Source: Luidia sarsii
Lineage: Eukaryota > Echinodermata > Asteroidea > Paxillosida > Luidiidae
Direction of reading: 5' to 3'
Assembly: GCA_949987565.1 (NCBI GenBank)
Contig: OX465111.1
Span: forward strand, 8,127,467-8,191,466
Length of the DNA stretch: 64,000 nucleotides
The notes beneath the pieces were generated by a model. That model was not told the DNA's origin, did not search any database, and was given only the letters and a program-made list of their open reading frames with translations. Made by a program: the position numbers and the translations under genes. How positions within the stretch are numbered: position 1 is the stretch's first letter; every line of letters starts with the position of its first letter. Below are positions 10,873 to 22,194 of this stretch, one piece after another.

Positions 10873-11900
10873 AAACAAACTTTAGTGGAAATATAGCTGC
10901 GTGCATCGCTCGTTTGTTGTTACGACTGTTTCATTATAAGCCCTTCGTTGAGTGACGCCGCGGTCAATATTGCCTGCCAGCGCCCGATAGGAGCGAGCGG
11001 CACCCCGTCCCAGCTTATTGCACTCGACAGCGGTGCAGCCTGCAACGCCTGCACCCTTCGCCGTAACGAGTGTGACAGTTTCGTCGCTATACCTCCTCCA
11101 CACCCCCCCCCACCTCCACCCAACCCAGTCGATGAAAAGCCGTATTTACAAACTCCTCCGCTCATCTCCCGTGGCGGCACTTTATCTCTCGGATATGGGT
11201 GAACTGGTCAGGGTCGACTGTACACCGTCACGTGCGATGCTAATGCGAGACCTTCAGCAATCTTCGCGAGCACAGAGCGAGACTAACATTGGCCAAACAT
11301 AATCATGAAAGATGTTCGGCACCCTTTTTACGAGTGGGAACGAAACGCGGTGAATAAAACTCCCTACTTGACTCTCCACCCGTAGATCATGACACGTTCA
11401 CCGTCTGGACTGGAGCTCTGCGCAGCGGGCTGCGTGCAGGTAGAGCGGTGCGAAGGAAGGTCAATTGAATACGTGCACATGGTACTGTACATCCCCCGAG
11501 GCAGGCGCTCGCACAATAGCCAGCTCCTGAACATGAACCGCTTGCATTGTGCAGCGGAGAGGTAACCCAATATAGAACTTGGCCCATATGAAAGGACTTC
11601 TTTATTCTCCACTCGCACGAGTCGTCTGGCCTCGGCTTTCATCGGAGACCAGCCACAGCCAGTGAACACCAAAACCCCACCAAATTGAATCCCCAATCTT
11701 GATATGGGGATGTCGTGACTGTCACCTGACGTCATAGTCTCGTGACCGCGGCCGTGTATAGTCACCATATATAGGACCTCTGGCGTCTTCGCGCTCCTTG
11801 ACGTCACCGGCAATCTCCCATCCTTGGAATCTTGACCTTTTCGATCCCAGCAATGAATCAGATGTCACTGGGACATTTTGGTGACGAAGCGATCATTGGC
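10873..11900. other. No gene recognised
   Basis: Contains a short C-rich run near 11104-11120 and overlapping open frames at 10948-11302 and 11364-11813 that match nothing I know. No exon boundaries can be supported. Confidence 0.4.
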
Positions 11901-12312
11901 GTCATTGAGAACGTTGATGTCATTGTGAACGTTGATGTCATTGAGAACGTTGATGTCATTGAGAACGTTGATGTCATTGAAAACGTTGATGTCATTGAGA
12001 ACGTTGATGTCATTGAGAACGTTGATGTCATTGAGAACGTTGATGTCATTGAGAACGTTGATGTCATTGAGAACGTTGATGTCATTGTAAACGTTGATGT
12101 CATTGAGAACGTTGATGTCATTGAGAACGTTGATGTCATTGAGAACGTTGATGTCCTTGAGAACGTTGATGTCATTGAAAGTTTATGTCATTGTGAACGT
12201 TGGTGTCCTTGTGAACTGTATTGTCCATGTGTGAACTTTGTTGTCCATGTGAACTCTGGTGTCGATGTGAAATTCGGTGTCATTGTTAAAATGTTGTGTC
12301 ATTGTGAACTTT
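11901..12312. repeat. 18 bp minisatellite, ~16 ordered copies plus a decayed end
   Basis: Unit GAACGTTGATGTCATTGA repeats head to tail from about 11901 to 12180 with few substitutions. It then decays through GTGAAC...GTCCATGTGAAC variants to 12312. Because 18 is divisible by three, both strands stay open: plus reads ENVDVI repeats inside a 160-codon frame and minus reads MTSTFS repeats. Gradual decay at one edge and no coding signature make a non-coding minisatellite more likely than a repeat protein. Confidence 0.92.
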
Positions 12313-12429
12313 GACACGAATAAGGACAGTCTCCTATCACTGTGTCCGAATTAAGGAGCTTCTTTGAGACACAATTGCTTACCATAGTCATAGTGTCGTA
12401 TATAGATAAAACACGATTTCGAATCGTGG

Positions 12430-12720
12430 AGAATAATTCAATGAGGGTTTGCCCTACTCGACGCGTGATCAACACTGCGTGCTCAGTGCTTTCCACGCTT
12501 ACCTGCTGAGAACAAAATACAGGCAGCTCGGGGGGATTCGAACCCCGAGACTCATGCTTTCTAGTGCAAAAGTTTTAACCATTTTGACCACCGAGCTGGT
12601 CGAGGTCGTGTGGTGCACTCAAATCTGTATAGCGGCGGCTACCACGCTGCATTATAGATGCAATAATGTTTTCCAGTCGAGGAGAACGTAATTCAATGAG
12701 GGTTTGCCATACTCGACATA
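12430..12720 (-). repeat. tRNA-like SINE family B, copy 2 (most complete), with duplicated tail
   Basis: On the minus strand the copy reads GACCAGCTCGGTGGTCAAAA, a tRNA-like body, GGGTTCGAATCCCCC (B box, plus positions ~12530-12545), GAGCTGCCTGTATTTTG, and then a tail whose complement is AATTCAATGAGGGTTTGCCC at 12436-12460. A second copy of the tail motif follows at 12690-12715, so either two copies are nested or the tail is duplicated. The same body and tail occur at 57945-58185. Confidence 0.75.
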
Positions 12721-13132
12721 TGATATAGTGCAAACCAGAAGGTACGACATGTCACCTGTCTCGAGGAGCTCACCGTGCAAGACAACCCGCAACACTAAAG
12801 TACTTGACGCTGACGAGACAATAATGATTCAGCTGGAATATTTGGTGTCAGGGTGACAGGTGTACCGTCACTGATGCATTCAATGCGACTACCGCCTCGG
12901 ATGCCACTTGGACCCTTCATGCCATTGTCACTTTGTGACTAGCGGTCACTATAGGTATCTCAAGCCACTGGGATCACCGATGTCTACACTTGACAACTCT
13001 TGTGTGATGACCACATGAGGTTACTTCACCTCGTCTTCTCACCCTCACTATATCCTGTCTTCCCCCTCTCTCTTTCTCCCCCAACACCTATATTTCTGTC
13101 CTGTCATAGTTCTCTGTTGGTAGCTCTCTTTA
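12721..13132. other. No gene seen
   Basis: Unique-looking sequence with a short pyrimidine-rich stretch at 13060-13110. It ends at the TTA target duplication of the next element. Confidence 0.5.
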
Positions 13133-13320
13133 GGCCTCTTGTCAAAAAGATCATCGGTTGGGTATCAGATGATTTGACCCGTCCGATGTCGTTTCCACCG
13201 GATAGCCATCGTGAATTTTTCACCCCAGAATCCAGCACAATCGGCTTTCTACCGGGGGAAATTTTATCGGTCGGATGAATTCAACCGGCACTCAACCGAT
13301 GATCTTTTTGACAAGAGACC
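13133..13320. mobile_element. 188 bp PIF/Harbinger-type MITE
   Basis: Ends GGCCTCTTGTCAAAAAGATC... and its reverse complement (...TTTTTGACAAGAGACC) form terminal inverted repeats of about 28 bp with one mismatch. TTA lies directly outside both ends (13130-13132 and 13321-13323). A 3 bp TTA/TWA target duplication and TIRs beginning GG are hallmarks of PIF/Harbinger (Tourist-like) elements. The 130 bp interior has no coding capacity, so it depends on a transposase elsewhere. Near-identical TIRs suggest a fairly young insertion. Confidence 0.88.
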
Positions 13321-13323
13321 TTA

Positions 13324-14064
13324 GCAGATCTGTCCATTAGTCCTTGCCCTATTAGCCATTCCTTCAAACAGGACGTCCTGGCTACCATACTTCTTCCTGT
13401 GCTCCACTTCTCTCGCCATTTTTCCTTCAAGAATCCCATTTCCTCGTCGCACGACCCAATTAACTCATCTGCCTGATCCCCAGCTTGCAAATCAGCTTCC
13501 TGTTATAGCCACCAACACTCCTTAACACTTCCTCGTCAGTAACTTCATTCTTCTGTGAGAACATCATCATCACACCACATGCTTCGTTGATAATGTGAAG
13601 TAGAACGCACGCAAAAGCCCTTTAAAGAAACTATATGCATGCATTATAAATGGACTTTTAGAAGTGCCTTCATGATGGGTCACGTACACACTTTTAATCT
13701 ATCCATCGTGAATAGTGGCTCCAAAGTTCCAAATGCAGTACAGTTTAGCAGAGTACATAAGACCTACCAAGAGAGCAAGACGCACCTCACAACAGGGTAA
13801 AACTGTTCAATGCTTTGGCATTAAACGTTGTCCCTACGGGGGTAGAGGGTAAAGCAACTTAACAATGGGGACATTACGGGCAGGTAACATTGTAGGAACA
13901 TTGTAGCACTTAGGCTGCTCAAATGGTGTCGTAGACTATATCGGGAATGAATTTGAAATGGTCATTGATGAGATCTACAGATTTGGCCAAGTTCATCGCC
14001 ACCATCGTTTAAAAACCTCGACGACAGAGTTAATATCATACAGGGGAGATTGTTCACCCAAACC
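13324..14064. other. No gene seen
   Basis: No exon, RNA gene or repeat recognised. Confidence 0.5.
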
Positions 14065-14170
14065 CTGTCGATGTATCCTTCCCCAGAAAGGCCTGGGTAT
14101 AGGCCTAAAGCTGAACAGACTACACGGTCTGGTGCCGGTCGGTTTGCAGCGAGCTTGACATAGCGGTGTC
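14065..14170 (-). repeat. Repeat family C, block two (inverted copy)
   Basis: Reads on the minus strand as GCTCGCTGCAAACCGACCGGCA ... GTCTGTTCAGCTTTAGG ... GGAAGGATACAT, matching 6840-6950 and 29000-29120. Confidence 0.6.
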
Positions 14171-14585
14171 GCAGTCTGGTATCCCTGTGACAGTGCGGTA
14201 CAATGCAGACTCATGGTCATGCCATTAATGACTGCACCATAAGTCCGCCCTGTCAACGAAACTGAACTTAATCACCCCGATCTAGTGATTCCCCAACTGC
14301 CAGTTTTGAATATGTTTCGTGATATGGTTTACACACGAGACAATCTAATAACAATCTCATGCGTGTATACAGGATTCACCAAAGGAACGTCGGAGACGCA
14401 ATCCGCCCACATCATGCGAATTATGATTAATTATTGTGTCAGCTATGTTATCAAATTTTGTTATCAAATGCATCACAACGAATATTGCTATAACCATAGG
14501 TGGTCATTTAAACAGTCGAATTACACAGTTCCCTTGCAGGTCACGCTCGTATCGTTAATTCCGAGTTCTAAAATATATCAAAAAA
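14171..14585. other. No gene seen
   Basis: Unassigned sequence. A short open frame at 14285-14590 has no similarity or splice support. Confidence 0.45.
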
Positions 14586-14640
14586 GGTAGAGGGGCTGAC
14601 GTTTCGATCGTAGCCGGAGCTTCTTTCAAGATATGAGCCG
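14586..14640 (+). repeat. Family E fragment
   Basis: AGAGGGGCTGACGTTTCGATC followed by a diverged GTAGCCGGAGCTTCTTTCAAG matches the conserved block of family E. Confidence 0.55.
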
Positions 14641-16518
14641 TCTGGAATTGATCCACTTCATCATATACATTCTTAGCGATCATACAAGTAGAATATGCTT
14701 ACCTTTAAGTCAGCCCCTAGTCCCTTATTGTCCTGACAGACAGCAGAATTCCGCTCAGCAATGCGACCGCTAATTATGGCTCAGTGGTTGTGCATTTCAA
14801 AAACCAGTGTTTTCTCGAGAATCGTATGGCGCCGGCACGTAATTGTACGTGGCTTCGCACATGTCTCTTTCAACCAATAGATTGTAACATCGTGTTGGTG
14901 GTTTTTTTTCGACTGAGTGAGGGATCGTGCCGTGGTGTGACGTTTGGTAGAGTGGTAATCCGTCTTTATAGCGCTGAGGGAGGGAAGGCAGGAGGGGGGT
15001 ATTCTATACTAGAGTCGAGTGCGTGTTGCAAGGGAAGCGGAGTGATATTGCACGGGCCCACATTGCCCAAGGGTGCCCCCTCCCCCTCTCCTCCCCCTCG
15101 TCAACTCGGCAAGACCAGCCATGCATAGTGCAGCGGTCGCGTCACTCCTGACACAGAAAAATTAGTTCCCTTGCCTCCCATTTCTGTCCCGCCATCACTG
15201 ATAGAATTCCGCCCCTCATGAATGGTTAATTCGCTTCGCCCCTTCCCCCAAAAAACAATCAAACATTAGGTCTTTAGATTGAAAATAACAGCCAGTAACT
15301 GGTCATAGAAAACCATCCAGCTCGGCTTATGTAATAGCAGCGGAAGCAATAAGCACGTCACGATGAGATTCAGTGCGTGACTTTAATGACTTTGGATGCT
15401 GTAAGTGAACCAGTGGCCTTTTCATCGAATGCGGCAAAGGACACGGGAAGCTTACCAGCGAATGCCTGACCGACCACAGGGCACAACATTTTGCCCCTCT
15501 CTGCTTATGATGTCAGGATATTTGCTAGGCGAGTTCATTCACGAGAAGCCTCCGAGATGTAATAGCCTCTGTAAACACTGGGGCGCAATGGGACCGGAAG
15601 TTGTGCCTTGCGTTGACTGCATCACCCATTGGACGCCATTTGAGACGACACAAGGACCCTTTTTACACGATCAGACCTCTTCACCAAGGAAACATTACAT
15701 GATTATTGGACCGGCACTCAAGCTCTACTAATTAAAAGTTCATGACGCAATATCAATGGCTGCCCATAAGGCACGCGGGACAATGGGGGCAAAAGTGCAA
15801 GTACGGGTCACTTGGTCCGTCCTGCTTACCGTTGGTGCGTACCTGGTGTTATCACTCCCGCTCAATGGCCTAACCACACCACCTGCCTATAATCCCAGTA
15901 CGTTAAAGATTCAAAACCTCACCCCGCCTCGATGGATTAATCAGAACAGCCATGTGCGTGACTCGAATGTATAATAACACCAATGAACAATATTTATGTA
16001 CAGCTAAATAAACGTTTCCTATGCGCTGAAAAGTAGAAAGGGAGAATTATAAGGCATTGGGACTGGTTGAAGATGACTGTGTGCTTTTAGGGGTGTTGTA
16101 AAGGAGTCAATGCAGCATTAGGAGCATGTTCCATACCGCAGGTGCGCGGGTGGAGAACTCGAAGACATGGTCACCATAGCGAGTTTGTGCACGAGGTCCT
16201 ATGGCTGAGTGCATGACGTGGAGTCAGACCGGGGACGTCTTGGCGAGGGTGGCAGCTTCGATTCGAAGTGTTACCAGGTCTTGCAGATTATTATGGAGAA
16301 AGGAATAGCAGATTTCTGAAGTGGAATTCTTCGTGTATCTGAAGTCAGTGGAGGAATTGGAAATTGGGTTCTGGTGTGTTCTAGGTGAATCCCGTGATTT
16401 GGCGGACGGGTTGGAAAGACTTGGAACCGACGCGTGACGAACTCGCGCCAGGCTCGAGTCGCATTGGCCATGCTTCGGACTATTGAGGACATACAGGCGG
16501 ACTCGGACCCGAGCCAGG
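14641..16518. other. No gene recognised
   Basis: 14784-15128 has a 114-codon plus frame and 15405-15731 a 108-codon one. Neither resembles a known family, and no acceptor/donor pair frames them convincingly. Confidence 0.4.
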
Positions 16519-16575
16519 AGCCACGAAATGACTCGGACCCTGACCCGGACCCGGACCCGGACCCGGACCCGGATC
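16519..16575. repeat. (GACCCG)n short hexamer repeat
   Basis: GGACCCGGACCCGGACCC repeats, about nine hexamers with one or two substitutions. Confidence 0.85.
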
Positions 16576-16694
16576 AATTTCTCATATTTGGACTGCCTAC
16601 CTTGTGACTATGCCAAGACTAAATCACATCTTCGCTGAAAGAACTACAGAGTCATTATGCAAGCTGATTACTGACTTTAAAACCTAAAACAAAT

Positions 16695-16760
16695 CTCAAA
16701 GATATAGAGGGTGTGCGATTCGATCGCAGCGGGACCTTCCTCAGAGACCTCCTGCTTAAT
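16695..16760 (+). repeat. Family E fragment, diverged
   Basis: TAGAGGGTGTGCGATTCGATC and GCGGGACCTTCCTCAGAG resemble the family E block, where GACGTTTCGATCCTAGCAGG is the usual form. The upstream GCTGATTACTGACTTTAAAA also matches the region upstream of other E copies. Confidence 0.5.
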
Positions 16761-17689
16761 CACTCATCCCGCTTATATTCACTCAAAGAAGATTATTTTC
16801 AGCCTACTCATATAGCTATATGCAAGGCAATACGTCCAGTAACTATTTCGAAACAACATATAGCCTACTGTTTAGTTTCCGCAATACTGAGCCTAAAGAT
16901 GACACTAGACTTGGGCAAGGAATCGAACCTTACAACTCGGGACTCTGAAACGAATATACTCCAGATTAGATTACTTCGCTGAGATCGGGTTATGTATTAT
17001 TTGTCGTCTTTTGTTAGATTCTTCGACTAATATTGCACAGTTCAACCATGCAGGAAGAACTAATGAGCCGACTCGTAAACCACGAGTCACGTTACAAGAC
17101 CAGCCCCACCCCGGTCACGTGGTATGTGACACATGATGGCTGTCATTGGCCCGGACATCTTGAGTCTGGTTCCTAATCGAGAGCGACAGGCACGCTGCCA
17201 TATTCCAATGACAGATAAACGGGTCTGGTGACAGACGCATTGGTGGGGGTCAATCCAAGGCCACAGATTATTCTTTCCAACGATATCAATAAATAGCAAA
17301 CTACAACAATTTACCCGACACATCCACAATGTGACTAATGCGTCAAATATGTACACAATATACTATGATTAATTATGATTAGACTGCCTATAACGTACAA
17401 CGTGCATGAAACCATATTGGATTATCTTTCATACAATGATAATATTTGTTTCTCTGTGAATGTAAAAGAGTGACTATAATTATTATGCTAATGGATGAAG
17501 TCGTTCACGCGAATTTCTGGGAAGACCTATGAATGATACCGTATGGTTTCTCCTTAGGGTCAGCGACACTCGAGCCATTGGCTCGTGATGCGTGGGAGAT
17601 GGACAGGCAAAGGGTTGCTTATTCCCGCGAGTTGAGAGCCACGGCCAGCCCCTTCACCGTTAGTCTGGGTGGAGGGATGGGAGCGAGAC
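16761..17689. other. No gene seen
   Basis: Unassigned, AT-rich in the middle. No exon boundaries supported. Confidence 0.45.
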
Positions 17690-17790
17690 TGGCGTGTTTG
17701 TTCCCTCCTAAACTTCCACCTCTCTGATCCAGGTTCGAATCCCATTCCTGTCCCTGAGTGTGCCCGTCTGAGAGGACCGATTAACCATTA
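17690..17790 (+). repeat. Possible pol III-type (tRNA-derived) repeat fragment
   Basis: CCAGGTTCGAATCCCATTCC at about 17731 contains a perfect B box (GGTTCGAATCC). I cannot fold a complete tRNA around it, so a tRNA-derived SINE remnant is more likely than a functional tRNA gene. No second copy was found in this window. Confidence 0.35.
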
Positions 17791-19261
17791 CAAGACCTCT
17801 AGGGCACTTGCTGTAGTTGGTTAACGGGGAAAAGAGAACAGGGCAATAACAAACGCCAAAGATGCCTGACAAATTCAAACCAGGGCCAAATTAAGGGACC
17901 AAAGCGTAAAAAAGACTGCCTATATTGTATGAACATTCGTCCTTCGTTAAAACAAGATCTCCAACCATATTTTCATCATTGATGTTTACTCGTTTGTGTC
18001 TACACAACTTTAGTCAGACCTGTGCTTCTCTACGACTGTCCGCCAGTCCTGGAAAATTAATACAAGTGATGAAGAAAAAGTGGACTCATTTCGAGACCAA
18101 TGCCTGAATAAGGCACTCCAAATACTCTGGCCTAATATCATCAGCATGGATACACTGTATGAATAACCTCACTCAATAACCAGAACAAATCATGAAGTTA
18201 AGTGAAGAAGATGGAGTTGGTAAGGTCATGTCCTGAGAGAGCCGAGCGATGATCGTTGCACCATCGCACTAACATGGCATCATGAGGAGAATAGACAAGT
18301 TGGACGGCTGGAAAACCACTTGGAGACATATAGTGGAAACAAAGATACATGGATGTGGTTGGAAAGCGTGGAATGAAGCCAGAGGGTGTGCGGGGGTTGT
18401 AGGAACACAATAATGGAGGCAAAGCGAGACGGCCTGATGTGACCGAGGCAACGAAGAGGATCGTTGAGTCATTCAAACATTGAATGCTTTAGCATGGCAC
18501 ACATTGAAGCCTGGATTGGCAACCTGATTTGTTGAGAAAGTTTTCCATGCTCCGTCAATTGTTGGTGGTGAATGGGTGAATGAATTGGTCAATAAAATTC
18601 GTTCTATGTGTTGGGCAAATTATTTTGTCCAATATTTTTTGGGGCCTAATCTCCAACAGTGCACATCGAAAAATTCAAACATCCTGTCAATATAACAATG
18701 TAATACTTGGTTTTCGAATGGACGCGCGATCTGTTGTGCTATATACACGCGTTTCGTTTGAACCCGTATAATCCAAAACTACCGGTCCGTTCATTATACG
18801 GGCGATTATATACACAAACTCTGTATTCTGGGGGTCGTGGCAACCCAGACAATGATTCGAGTCGATAAATATATCAATACTTTGTCTTCTAAAAATAAAC
18901 ATATCAAGTGGTTGAATAACAAGCCGTAAATTACATGGCCTGGCCGTGTTTCTGGGAGACATCAGGTCCTCACTCATGCGCGACTGTTTACAAGTCGGCT
19001 AAGTCACGAGAGTTAGGACTTTTACTTGAAAACAACTGCAATACAAACGACGATGAAACGTCAGAAGAGAATGCATTTCTCTCCGTCGTATATGCACAGT
19101 CTAGCTTCCCTCATTTCTGACGACTGTTCAATCGGCTTTCTTGATGGCATCTGATTAAATGCAATAATTGGTGCAGCTGGGATATCAGCTTATCCTTGTC
19201 TCTAATAATTGTGCACACCCTGGCTAAGATCGGTGACTTTTTAGGGCGTGCGGTCATCTAG
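17791..19261. other. No gene seen
   Basis: No supported exon or repeat. Confidence 0.45.
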
Positions 19262-19310
19262 GCCGTGAGTATAGCTCAGGGGGTTAGAGCGCTGGTCAAT
19301 CAAGTCCCGG
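19262..19310 (+). repeat. SINE family A, short copy
   Basis: GCCGTGAGTATAGCTCAGGGGGTTAGAGCGCTGG... is a tRNA-like head (A box TAGCTCAGGGGG) followed by CAAGTCCCGGTCC, a decayed T arm. It is too short and mispaired to be a tRNA gene. Confidence 0.5.
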
Positions 19311-19914
19311 TCCATTTTGGTTTTCAAAAAACCCTCTCAGTCACTTTCTCTTTACTCTGTTTCTTTAATAACTAGTTGACTTAGATATGACCCGCTCACT
19401 TTATTCCTGGCTGTGTCCCAGAGCCAGGAATGCTCGTGCAGACCATAGGGCTGTATATGGTGATGGACAATACAATGCTTCATGTAACTGGAGCTTGGAA
19501 AGAACCAGTAAAAAAAACCTATAGCAGCCGCAGAATGCTAATGACTGAATGATAGAGAGTGTGAACATTTTTACATACCTGTCACCAACTGACAAGTGTG
19601 CAGCCAACATAAACTAATGTTTACAAATAACCTGGTAGGCCATTCACGTATAGAATCGTGCACAGACGCTACCCACAATATCGGGCACAGCAGTTCGAGC
19701 AATCCAGAGTACGAGGACTTTGCATCCCGATGACAGTACAGTTTTTCTCAGATTCAATTGAAGAGTACCTTTTTGCCGTCCCAAAAGGTATACTTTCCAT
19801 ATTGGAACTTCCAACGCTGCCTGAAGTTGCAGTGCAATGACATCATATAATTATGACAAATGCCCACTTCCCCCATCACAAAAATGCATCATACACCATG
19901 GTATATCTATTCTC
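19311..19914. other. No gene seen
   Basis: No supported gene. Open frames are below 75 codons and unconvincing. Confidence 0.5.
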
Positions 19915-19975
19915 AGAAATGTAGAGTGCCTGACGTTTCGATCCTGGCAGGATCTTTCCCAAAAGGTAGAACCGT
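19915..19975 (+). repeat. Family E fragment
   Basis: GAGTGCCTGACGTTTCGATC followed by CTGGCAGGATCTTTCCCAAA. The complement forms a perfect GATCCT-GCC-AGGATC hairpin followed by GAAACGTC. Confidence 0.7.
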
Positions 19976-20244
19976 AACACCCTAACACTAACACTAAACC
20001 TTTTGACTATTGAAATCAGTGAGCAGTTTGCGACCCTGTTGTTGATTTCGGTTAATATCAATGCGGTGCTGGGCATGATATTCGCTACCGTACATTGACC
20101 CGCATATTCACCCCTGGGCGCGTTCTACATACCACGCTCTTCACAATATTTATTGAAACACAAACTTGTGCTGGTCGACAAAAAAAACCAAGGGTTTAAT
20201 CTTGGGTAGCTGGACTAACGAGCTGTGTTGAAATAACATCGACA

Positions 20245-20297
20245 GGCTACTACTACTACTGCTGCTAGTAGTTGTTGCTGCTGCTACTGCTTCTACA
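20245..20297. repeat. Imperfect trinucleotide repeat (TAC/TGC)
   Basis: CTACTACTACTACTGCTGCT followed by GTTGTTGCTGCTGCTACTGC, a CWG/TAC-type microsatellite. Confidence 0.8.
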
Positions 20298-20324
20298 ATA
20301 CTGCCATTTATTTAAGGGGCATCT

Positions 20325-20490
20325 AACCAATGTCTACTGAAGCTTCATGAATGCACTGTCTCCACACTAGCCCGTCCAGCATAGCACATATCAGTTCATT
20401 AGTGTCATCCATAGCAGTGTCTCTCTTCAGCATGTCTACATAGGTGGTTTTACACCTAGATGGCTGCCACAGAATGAATGGGCATGCAGG
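20325..20490 (+). repeat. Dispersed repeat family F, copy 2
   Basis: Matches 395-600 over the whole segment, including TCATGAATGCACTGTC, CCCGTCCAGCATAGC, TCTCTTCAGCATGTCTACAT and GAATGGGCATGCAGGG. Confidence 0.65.
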
Positions 20491-20554
20491 GATTTTGGGG
20501 ACGCATCGGTTCTGCCATTGACACACAGGCTTGAAGGAAAGCTCAGCAAAGATA

Positions 20555-20660
20555 GTTGGCCATTTGGGGAGGTCACCCCTAGAAGGGCTGGATATCGCAG
20601 ATGGTAGAGCGCCGGTACGTTAAACCAAAAGTCTAGGCTCACGTGGTAAGCCATGCAGTC
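20555..20660 (+). repeat. SINE family A copy
   Basis: GGGCTGGATATCGCAGATGG TAGAGCGCCGGTACG TTAAACC with the family's downstream TCTAGGCTCACGTGG. The A-box-like segment is mutated (ATATCGCAGATGG). Confidence 0.65.
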
Positions 20661-22032
20661 AAGCATTCACCGCTATTCTGACAAATCGAACCGAAATGAA
20701 CATGTGGATACTAAGAGTGGGATATTTCATCTTATGGTGAATAGGTCTCTCTGAATGAGATAACCCATTTCTTTCGATTTGTTACAGAAACTATCCTCCC
20801 TTGAAATCTAACTTTCTAACACATCGAGTTGCTATTAACCATCGGATTGGAATTGGAAGTCATTCAGTTAAAATGCTTATTGTCCACGGACAATTATATG
20901 GTTTAAGGCCGATGGTCTGAAGTGTTTAGAAAAAAAAATAATGTGGAAAACGCGGATTGGGTTGAAGACATGGGAGCGCGCTCATACAACATTGTATATA
21001 CCGCGCATTTGTGAACAAAAGCCCAACAGAAAACATAGCACCTTACTGGGCCAATCCTCTGGTACACTGCAACACGAAGCAAAGAAACAATAATATAGAA
21101 CCAAGTGATTGGATTCAAGGACTGCTGCTCATTGGATCACCCATCGCACCTGGGCAGTGCGGTACAGATACCCGCAATACATGGCCCTATAGTATGACAG
21201 CATCGCATACACTGTGCCCATCGGTTTGATTTCCCCAGCGAAATCGTGGTTCGTTCCTCCTTTCATCAGGCGGGGACGATGTATGAGTACAAATCTAACC
21301 AACGAATTAACGATCTCAAGGCCCGGTCACACATTCGGCAATCAACAATAATCAGCAATCAACCAGAATCTGCCCGAATGAAGAATTTTCAAAACATCTT
21401 TCGATCGTTTAGATTGCACTTTGAACCCGTCTTGAGTGGTCCTTGCCCATTCCTGATGCCGTATCAGCTCACGAATGCATCCCGAATCAAGTTGGAGCAC
21501 AGTGGGAGTATTTAACAATTATGTTAAATTCCAATCAAAATACTCAGACTGCACTTCGAATATCCGGGAATATGCAATGAATCTCCATTCGAACGGCATT
21601 GCGGCTCACTCCACCACTATAGTATGACAAGGGTTTAAATAACGATAGCTTGACAACAACAAAACAAGTCCAATGGGAGCACGGCTCAAGACCGTGTTCA
21701 GAGAAATACTTGGTCATGGATTGGAGTGATCTGTACAGGTTTGTAGGTATCTCTGTTAACCCCAATGTTGGAAATAAAGGAAGGTCACTTCAACTGCAAC
21801 CAAGACAAAGAGGAAAGGTTGCGGTGACCTCATCTCTTTTGAGACGGGCTGAAACTCTGAAACTGCCTGCCGGTAACTTAGAGTTACCGGCACTTTTCAG
21901 AGCCACACTCCATCCCAACAGAGATGACTTGTATATAGTGGCGTCACCGCTAACTTTGCACCTTGTACTTCCACCGTGCAAGCCTTCAGAATTCATCCGC
22001 ATCCGAGACGCCTGCCCTCGTCTTCTACTCAC
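20661..22032. other. No gene seen; intron-like if exon A is real
   Basis: No exon recognised. If exon A at 22033-22194 is a minus-strand exon, this is the start of its downstream intron. No acceptor followed by a convincing next exon could be picked by eye down to position 1. Confidence 0.4.
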
Positions 22033-22194
22033 TTCTGACGGCTTCTTTGTGGGGCTGGCCTCGCGGGAGACGTCGCCGTCGCCTCGCTGCGGGGAAGAGG
22101 CCGGGGTAGCGCCCGCCACCCGCACCACGGCCTGCTCGGCCTCGTATTCCTCCTCAGCGGCCGCCAGGAGACCCATCTCGATGGTGGAGGCCAT
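22033..22194 (-). CDS. Candidate exon A: acidic, Ser/Pro-rich N-terminal exon, function unknown
   Basis: I do not recognise this protein. The minus frame from the ATG at 22194 gives 54 residues starting MASTIEMGLLAAAEEEYEAE and ending SPTKKPSE, then reaches GAA|GTGAGT, a good donor whose exon side ends in A and not the usual G. The exon ends in phase 0. Composition is that of an exon (Ala/Glu-rich first half, disordered Ser/Pro/Arg-rich second half with SP/SPTKK phosphosite-like motifs) and unlike the flanks. The start is uncertain. The frame stays open upstream, and a strong pyrimidine tract ending in CTTTCCAG (AG at 22253-22254) could make this an internal exon of 22033-22252, with about 19 extra Gly-rich codons. 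No transcript evidence is available. A GC-rich open frame without function remains possible. Confidence 0.5.

Noticed and set aside
11832..12314. 160-codon repeat protein (ENVDVI repeats)
   Set aside because: The 18 bp period keeps both strands open and units decay at one edge without regard to frame.
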